Of a stretch of DNA of 64,000 bases, positions 42,673 to 52,545 are shown in pieces. The stretch is from Phycicoccus sp. M110.8 (lineage in GTDB: Bacteria > Actinomycetota > Actinomycetes > Actinomycetales > Dermatophilaceae), in contig NZ_JAWDIC010000004.1 of NCBI RefSeq assembly GCF_032464895.1, positions 62,001 through 126,000 on the forward strand, written 5' to 3'. A model generated the notes under the pieces. It ran no database searches. It had not been told where the DNA came from and was given only the letters and a program-made list of their open reading frames with translations. Numbering within the stretch: position 1 is the stretch's first letter; the number at the start of each line of letters is the position of its first letter. The position numbers and the translations under genes are program-made.

Positions 42673-43233
42673 TCAGGCGACCTCGATGGCGCGCCCGGCG
42701 GTGACCCGGAGCAGCTCCTCGTAGGTGGTGCGGAAGACGGTGTGGCTGTGGCCGGCTGCGGCCCAGACGTACCGGTACCGGCTCAGCGAGACGTCGACGT
42801 ACGTCGGGACGGGCTGGAGGTGGCCCACGGGGGCGACGCCGCCGATCGCGAAGCCCGTGCTCTCGCGGACGAAGTCGGCGTCGGCCCGCTCGAGGTGCGC
42901 GACGTCGTCGACGAGGTCGGCCACCTTCACCAGGTCGACCCGGTGAGCGCCCGACGTCAGGACGAGGACGGCGGAGGTCCCGCCCGAGGCGCAGGTCGCC
43001 CGGAACACCAGCGAGTTGGCGATCTCCGCCGGGGTGATCCCGAGGGCGCTCGCGGCGGCGGCCGCGGTGCGGACGGCGTCCGGGAGCGTGACGACCTCGG
43101 GGACCACGTGGTGCACCGCGAGCGCCGCCAGGACGCGCTGCACGCCGGGGTGGCCGCTCAGGTCCGGGGCCGGGCCGGAGGGGCGGCCGGCGGTCGGGCT
43201 GGGCGCCGGGGGCGGGGGCGCGTCGGGCGGCAT
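42673..43233 (-). CDS. YbaK/EbsC-family aminoacyl-tRNA deacylase
   Basis: 186 residues. A Pro/Ala/Ser-rich N-terminus of about 25 is followed by the YbaK fold (HPGVQRVLAALAVHHVVPEVVTLPDAVRTAAAAASALGITPAEIANSLVF ... VLTSGAHRVDLVKVADLV ... TGFAIGGVAPVGH ... VWAAAGHSHTVFRTTYEELLRVT). Such proteins deacylate mischarged tRNA in trans. The exact amino acid specificity is not visible. ATG 43233 is predicted leaderless (TACTCT 6 nt upstream). Confidence 0.9.
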   Translation of the reverse strand: MPPDAPPPPAPSPTAGRPSGPAPDLSGHPGVQRVLAALAVHHVVPEVVTLPDAVRTAAAAASALGITPAEIANSLVFRATCASGGTSAVLVLTSGAHRVDLVKVADLVDDVAHLERADADFVRESTGFAIGGVAPVGHLQPVPTYVDVSLSRYRYVWAAAGHSHTVFRTTYEELLRVTAGRAIEVA

Positions 43234-43239
43234 GCTCGA

Positions 43240-43245
43240 AGAGTA
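43240..43245 (-). promoter_or_regulatory. -10 box (TACTCT) for the YbaK-type gene, leaderless
   Basis: TACTCT on the minus strand is 6 nt before the ATG at 43233. Confidence 0.6.
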
Positions 43246-43360
43246 GGGCTGGGGGGAGGAGGCCACCAGCCTTGCCGACGCCCGTCTCACGGTGGGACCG
43301 GGACGGGTTCCGAGGTTCGCCTTGACGGCCTGTCCGAGGCCGGGTGTACCGTTCTGGTTA

Positions 43361-43376
43361 TCGAACAGATGTTCGA
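43361..43376. promoter_or_regulatory. LexA-binding site (SOS box) of the DUF6504-HEPN-dnaE2 operon
   Basis: TCGAACAGATGTTCGA is a perfect match to the mycobacterial/actinobacterial SOS box TCGAAC-N4-GTTCGA. It lies 169 nt before the GTG of the DUF6504 gene in a 312-nt interval (43234-43545) that holds no gene. The next gene on the other side (YbaK-type) points away. The operon is therefore predicted to be induced by DNA damage. Confidence 0.88.
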
Positions 43377-43545
43377 ATGCCGGGTCCGGACGACCGGCGA
43401 CCCGCGGTTCCCGGCCCTGGTGCCCGAGCCGCTCGTCGCCACCGGGCCACGGCCGGCCCTGGCCCCGTGGCCGGCGCCTCGACCCCGCCGGTCGGGGCCA
43501 GGGCCCCACCTCATCCCATCCTGCCCCGAGCGAAGGAGCCATGCC

Positions 43546-43860
43546 GTGGTGCGCCGGTACGAAGAGCCGATCGAGGTCCGCGAGAGCACCGACGGGGGTG
43601 GCACCGCGGTGGCCACGCACCCGGACGCGTTCGTGTGGCGCGGCCGGCTCTACGTCGTGCGCACCGTCCTGGACTCCTGGCAGGAGCGCCGGCCGTGGTG
43701 GCGCGACGCCCGGGAGGGCGCCGACGTGCTCACCGACGCCCGCGAGCGCCGGGTGTGGCGGGTGGAGGCCAGCGCGGGTCGCACCGCCGGGGTGGGTGTC
43801 TACGACCTCGGCGACGACCCGGCCGGCCCGGGCTGGCGCCTGCTGCGGGTCGCGGACTGA
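43546..43860 (+). CDS. DUF6504 family protein
   Basis: 104 residues, very basic and Trp-rich: YEEPIEVREST ... FVWRGRLYVVRTVLDSWQERRPWWRDA ... RVWRVEASAGRTAGVGVYDLGDDPAGPGWRLLRVAD. Looks like one small beta-barrel domain. DUF6504 genes are frequent next to dnaE2/Y-family polymerase genes in actinobacteria; no function has been shown that I know of. GTG 43546 is chosen because GAAGGAG lies about 7 nt upstream. It is the first gene after the SOS box and 12 nt from the HEPN gene. Confidence 0.85.
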   Translation: MVRRYEEPIEVRESTDGGGTAVATHPDAFVWRGRLYVVRTVLDSWQERRPWWRDAREGADVLTDARERRVWRVEASAGRTAGVGVYDLGDDPAGPGWRLLRVAD

Positions 43861-43872
43861 GGACGGCTGACG

Positions 43873-44331
43873 ATGACTCCCACCCCCACCCCGGTCCCGA
43901 GTGCTGCGGCGAGCGCCCTCGACCTGCTCGACCGCTCCCGGCACTCCCTGCTCGAGGCCTGCCACACCCGCGACATCGTCCAGCGCCACCGCCAGGCCCA
44001 GCTCGCGGCCCTGCGTGCTGCCGCCGCCGTGGTCGCCGCCCGCACCCGTCCCGGTGGCCCCGCCGGTCCGCGCAGCCTCTGGGAGCTGGTGCCGTCGGTC
44101 GCGCCCGAGCTCGCCGAGTGGGCCGGCTTCTTCGAGCTGGTCGCGGCCCGGCCCGGCCCGCACACCGCCCGCGAGGCCGACGACCTGCTGCGCCAGTCCG
44201 AGACGTTCCTCGAGCTGGTGTGCCGCGCCCTCGGCCTGCCGGTCGCCTCCGTCGACCGCGACGTGCTCGTGCCCACCGTCGCGGCGTCCGCGGCATCCGG
44301 GGCGCCGGTGCGGGGAGGGGGGTCGCCGTGA
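43873..44331 (+). CDS. HEPN-domain protein, SAV_6107 family
   Basis: 152 residues, all helical: SALDLLDRSRHSLLEACHTRDIVQRHRQAQLAALRAAAAVVAARTRP ... LWELVPSVAPELAEWAGFFELVAARPGPHTAREADDLLRQSETFLELVC. HEPN proteins often carry a catalytic Rx4-6H RNase motif; I see RHRQAQ and other Arg/His pairs but cannot confirm an active site. The gene overlaps dnaE2 by 4 nt (GTGA), so the HEPN protein and the polymerase are made together. SAV_6107-type HEPN proteins are known only by family. Confidence 0.85.
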   Translation: MTPTPTPVPSAAASALDLLDRSRHSLLEACHTRDIVQRHRQAQLAALRAAAAVVAARTRPGGPAGPRSLWELVPSVAPELAEWAGFFELVAARPGPHTAREADDLLRQSETFLELVCRALGLPVASVDRDVLVPTVAASAASGAPVRGGGSP

Positions 44332-47300
44332 CCGACTTCGTCCACCTCCACGTCGCCTCGGGGTTCTCGATGCGCTACGGCACCGCCACGCCCGAGGCGA
44401 TCGTCGAGCGGGCTGCCCAGCACCGCCAGCCGGTGCTCGCGCTCACCGACCGCGACGGGCTCTACGGCGCGGTCCGGTTCGTCCGGGCGGCCACCGCCGC
44501 CGGCATCTCCCCGGTGCTCGGGGTCGACCTCGCAGTCGGCCCCGAGCCGGACCGGCCCGGCGCGTCCCGGGGCGGTCCCGACGACCCGGCCGGGGGCGGA
44601 CGCCGACCCGTCGACCGGACGCTCGCCGACCGGGTGCTCGCCGATGCCGCTCGCGAGGGCGGGCACCCGGCATACCTGCCACCGTCGGCCCGGCCCCGCA
44701 CCCCGGTGCGCGGCGGTGCGGTGGTCGACCCGCGCCACCCGCGCGTCACCGTGCTCGCCCGCGGCCGGGCGACGGGGCTGCCCGGGGGTGTCGGGTATGC
44801 CGCGCTGTGCCGGCTCGTCACCGACACCCACCTGCGCGGGGAGCGGGGGACCCCGGTGACCTCGCTCGACACCGTCGCCGCGCGCTGCACGGCCCCCGAC
44901 GGCCACCCCAGCCCGCTCGTCGTCCTGCTCGGCCCCGACTCCGACGTGGGGCGGGCGGTCCTCGCCGGGCGGCCCGACCGGGCCCGGGCGCTGCTCGCCC
45001 GGTGGCAGCACCGGCTGCCGCCCGGTGCGCTCGTGGTCGAGGTGGTCTGCCACGGCGGCCCGTCCGGCACCCCGGCCTCGCGCGTCCACGCCGCGCGGAT
45101 GCTCGGGCTCGCCGACGAGGCGGGGCTGCCCGCGGTGCTCACCGCGGCGGTCCGCCACGTCGACCCGGCCGAGTCCGCGGTCGTCGACGTCCTCGACGCC
45201 GCCCGCCGGCTCGTCGCCCTCGACACCCGGCACCTCGACCGGGTCACCGACGCCGCCCACCTCGCGAGCACCGACACCATGCGCGAGGTGGCGCTCGCGG
45301 TCACCGGCGGCGACCGCACCCGGGCCGACGCGCTGCTCGAGCGCACCCTCGCCCTGGGGCTGGCCTGCGCCCAGAGCGCCCGGCACGACCTGGGCATCGG
45401 GTCGGTCCACCTGCCCGAACCAGAGGTCCTGGGCATCGAGGCGGGGGAGAGCCCGCAGGTGCGGCTCGAGCAGCGCTGCCGCGACAAGCTCGCCTGGCGG
45501 TACCCCGGGCTGGGCGAGCGCGAGCTGTCCGCCGTCGAGACCCGGCTCGTCGACGAGCTCAAGGTCATCGCCGAGCTCGGGTACGCCTCGTACTTCCTCA
45601 CGGTCGCCGAGGTGGTCGACCTGATCCGGGAGATGGGGGTCCGGGTCGCCGCGCGCGGGTCGGGTGCGGGGTCGCTGGTCAACTACCTGCTCGGGATCAG
45701 CGGGGTCGACCCGATCCGCTACGGCCTCATCATGGAGCGGTTCTGCAGCCCGCTGCGCGCCGAGCTGCCCGACATCGACATCGACGTCGAGTCGGCCCGG
45801 CGCACCGAGGTCTACGAGAAGGTCCTCGAGCGGTTCGGCGGCGACCGGGTGACCTGCGTGTCGATGATGGACACCTACAAGGTCCGGCACGCGATCCGCG
45901 ACGTCGGCGCGGCGCTCGGCATGGCCCCGGTCGAGGTCGACGAAATCGCCAAGGCGTTCCCGCACATCCGCGCCCGCGACGTCCGCAACGCCATCGCCGA
46001 GCTGCCCGAGCTGCGCTCCCGCGGGCTCGACAGCCCCCGGCTGCGTGCGCTGTTCGACCTCGTCGAGCGGCTCGACGGACTGCCGCGCCACATCGCGCTG
46101 CACCCGTGCGGGGTCGTGCTGTCCGACGGCAGCCTGCTCGACCGCACGCCGGTCGAGGCGAGCTGGCTGGGGTTCCCGATGAGCCAGTACGACAAGGACG
46201 ACGTCGAGACGATGGGTCTGCTCAAGCTCGACGTGCTCGGCATCCGGATGCAGTCGGCGATGGCGCACGCCGTGGCCGAGGTGGAGCGCGTCGACGGTGT
46301 CACGGTCGACCTCGACGACCAGGCGCAGGTGCCGCTCGACGACGAGGCGACCTTCCGGCTGATCCGCACCAGCCACACCCTCGGCTGCTTCCAGATCGAG
46401 AGCCCGGGGCAGCGCGAGCTCATCGGCAAGTTCGGGCCGCAGCGGTTCGAGGACCTCGTCATCGACATCTCGCTGTTCCGCCCCGGCCCGGTCAAGTCCG
46501 ACATGATCACGCCGTTCCTCGAGGCCCGGCACGGCTGGAAGGCCGCCTCCTACCTGCACCCCACGCTCATCGCGGCGCTGGAGGAGACCGAGGGCGTCGT
46601 GGTGTTCCACGAGCAGGTGCTCATGATCGTCGCCGAGACGACCGGCGTCTCGCTGGCGCAGGCCGACGAGGTCCGGCGCGCGCTCGGCACCCCCGGCGGC
46701 CAGGTCGAGATCGAGGCGTGGTGGCGTCCCGCGGCCCTGGCGCGCGGGTACACCCGTGAGGACACCGACCGCATCTGGGAGGTGCTCAAGGCGTTCGCGT
46801 CGTTCGGTTTCTGCAAGGCCCACGCCGCCGCGTTCGCCCTGCCGACCTACCACTCGGCCTGGCTCAAGACCCACCACCCGGCGGCCTTCCTCGCCGGGGT
46901 GCTCACCCATGACCCGGGCATGTACCCCAAGCGGCTCATCCTCGACGACGCCCGCTCGCTCGGCATCACCGTGCTGGGCCTGGACGTCAACGCCTCCACC
47001 GGCACCTACCGGGTCGAGCGGGTCGAGCCGCTCGACCCCCTCGGCGGACGTCCGGGGCTCCCCGGCGACCCCGGGGACAGGACCGCGGCCGACGTGCTCA
47101 CCGGTGACCTGCCCGATGCCAGCGACTACGGCATCCGCCTCTCGCTCGCCGACGTCCGCGGGATCAGCGACGCCGAGGTGGCGCGCATCGTCGCCGGCCA
47201 GCCGTATGCCGGGCTGTCCGACTTCTGGCACCGCGCCCGGGTGTCCCGGCCGGTCGCCGAACGGCTCGTCCTCGCCGGGGCGTTCGACCGGCTCTACGGC

Positions 47301-48353
47301 ATCGGCGCGGTCTCCGGCGGGGTGCCGGGCCTGACGTCCGGCCCGACGACGGCGGGCCTGGGGCGGCGTGGCCGCACCACCCGGCGCGACCTGCTGCTCC
47401 ACCTCGCCGAGCTCGACCGCTGGACCCGCGCCGTCGGCCGCTCGAGCCGCCGGGTCGCGCCCCGGGGCCGGTCGCGCGGTGAGGCCTCGACCCTGCCCGA
47501 CGTGCTCGCCGGCGACCAGGTGCGGGGCCGTGCCGCGGCCCAGTCACAGGCGGCCGCACCGGTGACCGCAGCCGACCTCCAGCCCACCCAGCTCGCCCTC
47601 GACCTCGGCGACCGCCCCGAGCTGACCACCGGCACCGGGCTGCCCGAGCTGAGCGGCCCCGAGCGGGTCCGGGCCGAGCTCGACATCCTCGGCCTCGACG
47701 CGAGCGCGCACGTCGTCGAGTTCTACGCGCCGATGCTCGACGCCCTCGGGGTCACCCGCAGCCGAGACCTGCTCTCGGCCCGCAGCCGGTCGACGGTCTG
47801 GGCCTGCGGGGTCAAGGTCGCCACCCAGACGCCGCCGATCCGCTCGGGCCGGCGTGTCGTCTTCCTCACCCTCGACGACTCGACCGGGCCGGTCGACGCG
47901 ACGTTCTTCGAGGACGTCCAGGGTCCTTACGCCGCAACGGTGTTCCACTCGTGGATGCTGCTCGTGCGCGGGGTGGTGCGACGCACCGGCCCGCGAGGCA
48001 TCTCCCTGCGGGCGACGGGCGCGTGGGAGCTGTCGCCGTTGTGGGAGGCGTGGCAGCGCGGCGGGGTGGAGGCCGTGTATGCCGCGATGGAGGAGTCCGA
48101 GCGCGCGGCCGCCGAGCAGGCGCAGGCGGAGGAGGCCGCCCACCAGGCGGCGCTGCGGGGCGGGCGACGGGTGCTCGTCCACGCCTCGGGGTTCCGGCAG
48201 TCTCCCTACGCCGACACCAAGCCGCCGGGGGAGGACGTCCGGGGCTCGCACCGGCTCGCGCGCGGCACCGCGGTGCCCGGCGGCCCGGGGGCCGACCGGC
48301 TCGACCCGCCGCGCAAGCTGTGGCACTCCAGTCCCGGCAGCTCCGGCCACTGA
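44328..48353 (+). CDS. dnaE2: Error-prone DNA polymerase III alpha subunit (DnaE2/ImuC type)
   Basis: 1341 residues, somewhat longer than usual DnaE2 owing to Gly/Pro/Arg-rich insertions at about 75-125 and 1000-1085. The PHP domain starts FVHLHVASGFSMRYGTATPEAIVERA, but the metal residues are degraded (HLHVAS instead of HxHTxYS, LTDRDG instead of the TDH motif), as in proofreading-deficient DnaE2. The polymerase palm has ARGSGAGSLVNYLLGI and PDIDIDVES with catalytic Asp residues; PFLEARHGW and the finger region FASFGFCKAHAAAFA are present. The C-terminus RKLWHSSPGSSGH is the hallmark ending of actinobacterial DnaE2. The operon starts at an SOS box. No ImuA'/ImuB gene is present here; the Y-family polymerase dinB is 2.4 kb downstream. 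Confidence 0.94.
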   Translation: MTDFVHLHVASGFSMRYGTATPEAIVERAAQHRQPVLALTDRDGLYGAVRFVRAATAAGISPVLGVDLAVGPEPDRPGASRGGPDDPAGGGRRPVDRTLADRVLADAAREGGHPAYLPPSARPRTPVRGGAVVDPRHPRVTVLARGRATGLPGGVGYAALCRLVTDTHLRGERGTPVTSLDTVAARCTAPDGHPSPLVVLLGPDSDVGRAVLAGRPDRARALLARWQHRLPPGALVVEVVCHGGPSGTPASRVHAARMLGLADEAGLPAVLTAAVRHVDPAESAVVDVLDAARRLVALDTRHLDRVTDAAHLASTDTMREVALAVTGGDRTRADALLERTLALGLACAQSARHDLGIGSVHLPEPEVLGIEAGESPQVRLEQRCRDKLAWRYPGLGERELSAVETRLVDELKVIAELGYASYFLTVAEVVDLIREMGVRVAARGSGAGSLVNYLLGISGVDPIRYGLIMERFCSPLRAELPDIDIDVESARRTEVYEKVLERFGGDRVTCVSMMDTYKVRHAIRDVGAALGMAPVEVDEIAKAFPHIRARDVRNAIAELPELRSRGLDSPRLRALFDLVERLDGLPRHIALHPCGVVLSDGSLLDRTPVEASWLGFPMSQYDKDDVETMGLLKLDVLGIRMQSAMAHAVAEVERVDGVTVDLDDQAQVPLDDEATFRLIRTSHTLGCFQIESPGQRELIGKFGPQRFEDLVIDISLFRPGPVKSDMITPFLEARHGWKAASYLHPTLIAALEETEGVVVFHEQVLMIVAETTGVSLAQADEVRRALGTPGGQVEIEAWWRPAALARGYTREDTDRIWEVLKAFASFGFCKAHAAAFALPTYHSAWLKTHHPAAFLAGVLTHDPGMYPKRLILDDARSLGITVLGLDVNASTGTYRVERVEPLDPLGGRPGLPGDPGDRTAADVLTGDLPDASDYGIRLSLADVRGISDAEVARIVAGQPYAGLSDFWHRARVSRPVAERLVLAGAFDRLYGIGAVSGGVPGLTSGPTTAGLGRRGRTTRRDLLLHLAELDRWTRAVGRSSRRVAPRGRSRGEASTLPDVLAGDQVRGRAAAQSQAAAPVTAADLQPTQLALDLGDRPELTTGTGLPELSGPERVRAELDILGLDASAHVVEFYAPMLDALGVTRSRDLLSARSRSTVWACGVKVATQTPPIRSGRRVVFLTLDDSTGPVDATFFEDVQGPYAATVFHSWMLLVRGVVRRTGPRGISLRATGAWELSPLWEAWQRGGVEAVYAAMEESERAAAEQAQAEEAAHQAALRGGRRVLVHASGFRQSPYADTKPPGEDVRGSHRLARGTAVPGGPGADRLDPPRKLWHSSPGSSGH

Positions 48354-48378
48354 CGCCGGCGCACGACGACCGGGGAGG

Positions 48379-49545
48379 TCAGGCCCGCCGCCACCGGGCG
48401 CGGGGGTCCGTCGCCGTGGTGCTGCACCGCATCAGCGTTCCCGCGCTCGTGCGGCCGAGGGAACTCTCGGGGGAGCAGAAGGCGCCAGGGTGGACGCCCT
48501 GGACCACGGACGAGGTGGACGTGGTCGACGGTTTCGGCGACGACGTGCCGGTCGCGGTCGTCGGTCGCGGTGTCGAGGTCGACGAGCTCGTCGCGACCGG
48601 CCAGCCGCCGAGGGCGACGGGCCCGGCGGTGGGCACCGGCGTCGTGGGGCAGGTCCCGAGGATGCGCGCCAAGGCGGCGCGCTCGGCGGAGGTGACGGCG
48701 ACGGCATACCTCGCCTTGACGGCGACCTGGCGCGCGGCGTACGCGCACCGGAACCCCTTGGCCGGCGGCAGCCACGTCGCGGCGTCCCCGGCGCCCTTGG
48801 CGGCGTTGACCGGACCGCTCACGGCGAGCAGGTTGAGCGGGTCGTTGGCGAAGGTGGTCCGGGTGCCGACGTCCCAGCGCGCCGCTCCCTTGACCCACGC
48901 GTCGGCGAGGGGCACGACGTGGTCGATCTGCACCGCCGCCGACGTGCCGGGTCCGCGGGTGAACGCGATCGTGCGCCCGGTGTACGGGTCGAGCAGCGTC
49001 CCGGACAGGACGACGCAGCCGTGCGTGCCGGCCTTGAGCCGGATCCCGCGCAGGTCGCGCCGCAGCACGTCGTTGCGCTGGTCGCACCCGTTGCGGTCGG
49101 TGTCGGTCCACGCCTGCCCGAACTGGGCCCGCGTGTACCCCGTCATCGGTCCGCGGCCCTTGACGACCAGGGTGCCGAGCAGGGCCAGGGCCGTCCCGGG
49201 GCGCGCCTGGGACGCCGTGCTCCCGACGGCGCGGGTCGACGGCGCCGCAGCCGCAGCCGGCGCCACCGAGGTGGCGGTCGCGGCGCCCCCCGCCGAGCCG
49301 TCGGTGCCGGTCGTCGTCGTTGCGGCGGTCGGCCGCACCGAGCCCGAGGTGGCCGTCGGGGTCGTCGCCGGTCCGCAGCCCGCGACCAGCGCGACGACTG
49401 CCGCCGCCACGGCGATGCCGCCCCGGGCGCGGAGGGCAGTCCGGGCGGTCCGTCGTCGCGGCCGAGTCGGGCTGGTCGGGACGGTCGGGACGGGTGCGCC
49501 CGCCGGAGACCCGGAGGCGGTGGGGTGGGGGCGGAGCGGTGGCAC
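48379..49545 (-). CDS. Secreted HNH (DUF1524/GmrSD-type) nuclease lipoprotein
   Basis: 388 residues from GTG 49545. A hydrophobic signal segment ends in LVAGC (lipobox), followed by a Thr/Ala-rich linker. The nuclease core is QIDHVVPLADAWVKGA...FANDPLNLLAVSG, the His-Asn-His arrangement of DUF1524 proteins; Cys pairs (GCDQRNDV, GCVVLSG) may form disulfides. The C-terminal HPGAFCSPESS...MRCSTTATDPRARWRR is a small domain found at the ends of secreted actinobacterial proteins. It should degrade extracellular DNA. The start is uncertain (long n-region). It converges on dnaE2, 25 nt apart. Confidence 0.82.
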   Translation of the reverse strand: MPPLRPHPTASGSPAGAPVPTVPTSPTRPRRRTARTALRARGGIAVAAAVVALVAGCGPATTPTATSGSVRPTAATTTTGTDGSAGGAATATSVAPAAAAAPSTRAVGSTASQARPGTALALLGTLVVKGRGPMTGYTRAQFGQAWTDTDRNGCDQRNDVLRRDLRGIRLKAGTHGCVVLSGTLLDPYTGRTIAFTRGPGTSAAVQIDHVVPLADAWVKGAARWDVGTRTTFANDPLNLLAVSGPVNAAKGAGDAATWLPPAKGFRCAYAARQVAVKARYAVAVTSAERAALARILGTCPTTPVPTAGPVALGGWPVATSSSTSTPRPTTATGTSSPKPSTTSTSSVVQGVHPGAFCSPESSLGRTSAGTLMRCSTTATDPRARWRRA

Positions 49546-49835
49546 GGTGTGGCGGGTCCTCGGGGGATCGGACGGCGGGGGAGCTGTCTGCGCGGGGAGC
49601 GTTCGGGCGGGGGAGCGCGTGCACGCTAGCCGCGCGGTGGCGCCCGAGGTGGGAGGTTCCGGACGACACGGACCGGACGGACGATGCCGGGGCTCGGGAG
49701 TCCGTCGGGGAGTGCCGCGGGCTCGGACGGGCCGACCGCCGTCACCCCCGCCGACTAGGCTGGTCGTCGAGGCAGACCCGTGGCGCAACCAGCCCGCGAC
49801 GCTGCCCAGTCCCGATGTCTGAGGAGGAGGACCGC

Positions 49836-50609
49836 GTGGTCGACGAGCAGTGGCGCACCCGTCGTGGCGGCGTCGAGACCTCGCTGCGCACCTCGGCGGT
49901 CTGGGCCGCGGTCCACGACATCGTCGAGCGCCGCGCCGCCGAGCTCGGCCGGCCGCTGCGGGTGCTCGACCTCGGCGGCGGCACCGGCGGCCTCGCCGTC
50001 CCGATCGCCGAGCTCGGCCACGACGTCACGGTGGTGGACCCCAGCCCCGACGCCCTCGCGTCCCTCTCGCGCCGCAGCGGCGAGCGCGGGGTGGCGGCGC
50101 GGGTGCACGCCGTCCAGGGCGACGCCGACAGCCTCGCCGGCGTCGTGGGCGCCGACCCGGTCGACCTCGTCTGCTGCCACGGCACCCTCGAGGTCGTCGA
50201 CGACCCGCAGGCGACCCTGTCCGCGCTCGCGGACGTCCTCGCGCCCGGCGGCTCGCTCAGCCTCGTCGCCGCCCAGCGGCTCGCCGTGGTGCTGGCGCGC
50301 GCGCTCGCCGGCCAGTTCGCCCAGGCCGAGCAGGCCCTCACCAGCGCCGACGGGCGCTGGGGGAGCCAGGACCCCCTGCCCCGCCGCTTCGACGCCGACG
50401 CGCTGCGGGCCATGGTCGAGCAGACCGGGCTCGTCGTCGACGCCGTCCACGGGGTGCGCACGTTCAGCGACCTCGTGCCCTCGGCCCTGGTCGACACCGA
50501 CGCCGACCGGGTGGCGCTGCTGCGCCTCGAGCAGGCCGTCGCCGACTCACCGCAGTTCGCCTTCCTCGGACAGCTCGGCTCGGCCGTGCACGTCCTCGCC
50601 CACCGCTAG
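49836..50609 (+). CDS. Class I SAM-dependent methyltransferase
   Basis: 257 residues. The SAM-binding motif I is LRVLDLGGGTGGLAVPIAE, acidic motif II VTVVDPSPDALAS, and the motif VDLVCCHGTLEVVDDP follows. The substrate is unknown. GTG at 49836 is chosen because GAGGAGGAGG ends 5 nt upstream; ATG 49815 is in frame and possible. The N-terminal DEQWRTRRGGVETSLRTSAVW is characteristic of the methyltransferase found upstream of dinB in this group. The 290-bp upstream interval (49546-49835) includes TAGGCT at 49755 as a possible -10 box. Confidence 0.87.
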   Translation: MVDEQWRTRRGGVETSLRTSAVWAAVHDIVERRAAELGRPLRVLDLGGGTGGLAVPIAELGHDVTVVDPSPDALASLSRRSGERGVAARVHAVQGDADSLAGVVGADPVDLVCCHGTLEVVDDPQATLSALADVLAPGGSLSLVAAQRLAVVLARALAGQFAQAEQALTSADGRWGSQDPLPRRFDADALRAMVEQTGLVVDAVHGVRTFSDLVPSALVDTDADRVALLRLEQAVADSPQFAFLGQLGSAVHVLAHR

Positions 50610-50619
50610 GGGAGCGCCC

Positions 50620-50777
50620 ATGCCAGCGCACCCGCCGGCGCACACGACCCACCCTTCGTCCCCCGACCGCACGCCAGCCGGCCGCCGGACCCCCGACCCC
50701 CTGACCGCCGACGCAATGACTCCCGACCTCGCGGTCCCTGGCCCCGCCGGGCGACGGGGCACCGCCGGGACGGCATC

Positions 50778-50781
<4 letters not shown>
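50620..50781 (+). CDS. Possible small proline-rich ORF overlapping dinB
   Basis: 53 residues, rich in Pro, Thr, Ala and Arg (MPAHPPAHTTHPSSPDRTPAG...). ATG at 50620 follows AGGGGAG by about 6 nt and its TGA overlaps the dinB GTG (GTGA). The spacing fits a coupled leader ORF, but the low-complexity composition could be chance coding in high-GC DNA. No recognisable domain. Confidence 0.3.
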
Positions 50782-52040
<1,259 letters not shown>

Positions 52041-52143
52041 AGACGTCAGCACACCAGCCCTGACCGGCACCGATTCGCTCTCGGTGAACGATCCGGTGGG
52101 GCTGTGCGTTGGCGGTGGTGAACACCGAACGTAGGAGGTCACG

Positions 52144-52545
52144 GTGCCCCTGTCAGAGCACGAGCAGCAGCTTCTCGAGCAGATGGAGCAAGCGCTGTAT
52201 GCCGAGGACCCCAAGTTCGCCTCGCAGATGCAGGGCGCCGGGGCCCGCGCCGCCCAGCGGCGCCGGATCGCGGTCGGCATCGTCGGTGTCGTCGTCGGCC
52301 TCGCGGTCGTGCTCGTCGGGGTCAACACCCAGCTCTGGGTCCTGGGCGCCGTCGGCTTCGCGGTCATGGTCGCCTCGGCCGCGTTCGCCCTCACCCCGCA
52401 GCGTCGTCGCGCCCGGCTCGGCAGCGTGCAGTCCGACGGCACCATCCGCCGCGCCAACCCGGCCCAGCGCACCCGATCCGCCCGGGGCGGCTCGTTCATG
52501 GAGCGGATGGAGCAGCGCTGGGACCGTCGCCACGACGACTACTGA
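52144..52545 (+). CDS. DUF3040 membrane protein
   Basis: 133 residues: the conserved N-terminus MPLSEHEQQLLEQMEQALYAEDPKFASQM, then two membrane helices (AVGIVGVVVGLAVVLVGV and LWVLGAVGFAVMVASAAFAL) and a basic tail. DUF3040 is a small actinobacterial membrane protein usually found near mraZ/dcw genes; those are not in this window. AGGAGGTCAC precedes the GTG start. The 3' end overlaps the DUF456 gene on the other strand by 7 nt. Function unknown. Confidence 0.93.
   Translation: MPLSEHEQQLLEQMEQALYAEDPKFASQMQGAGARAAQRRRIAVGIVGVVVGLAVVLVGVNTQLWVLGAVGFAVMVASAAFALTPQRRRARLGSVQSDGTIRRANPAQRTRSARGGSFMERMEQRWDRRHDDY

Noticed and set aside
43361-43376. ArsR-type operator instead of a LexA site
   Set aside because: Arms are in the order TCGAAC-N4-GTTCGA (the SOS box), whereas the ArsR sites are GTTCGA-N6-TCGAAC, and the downstream gene is dnaE2.
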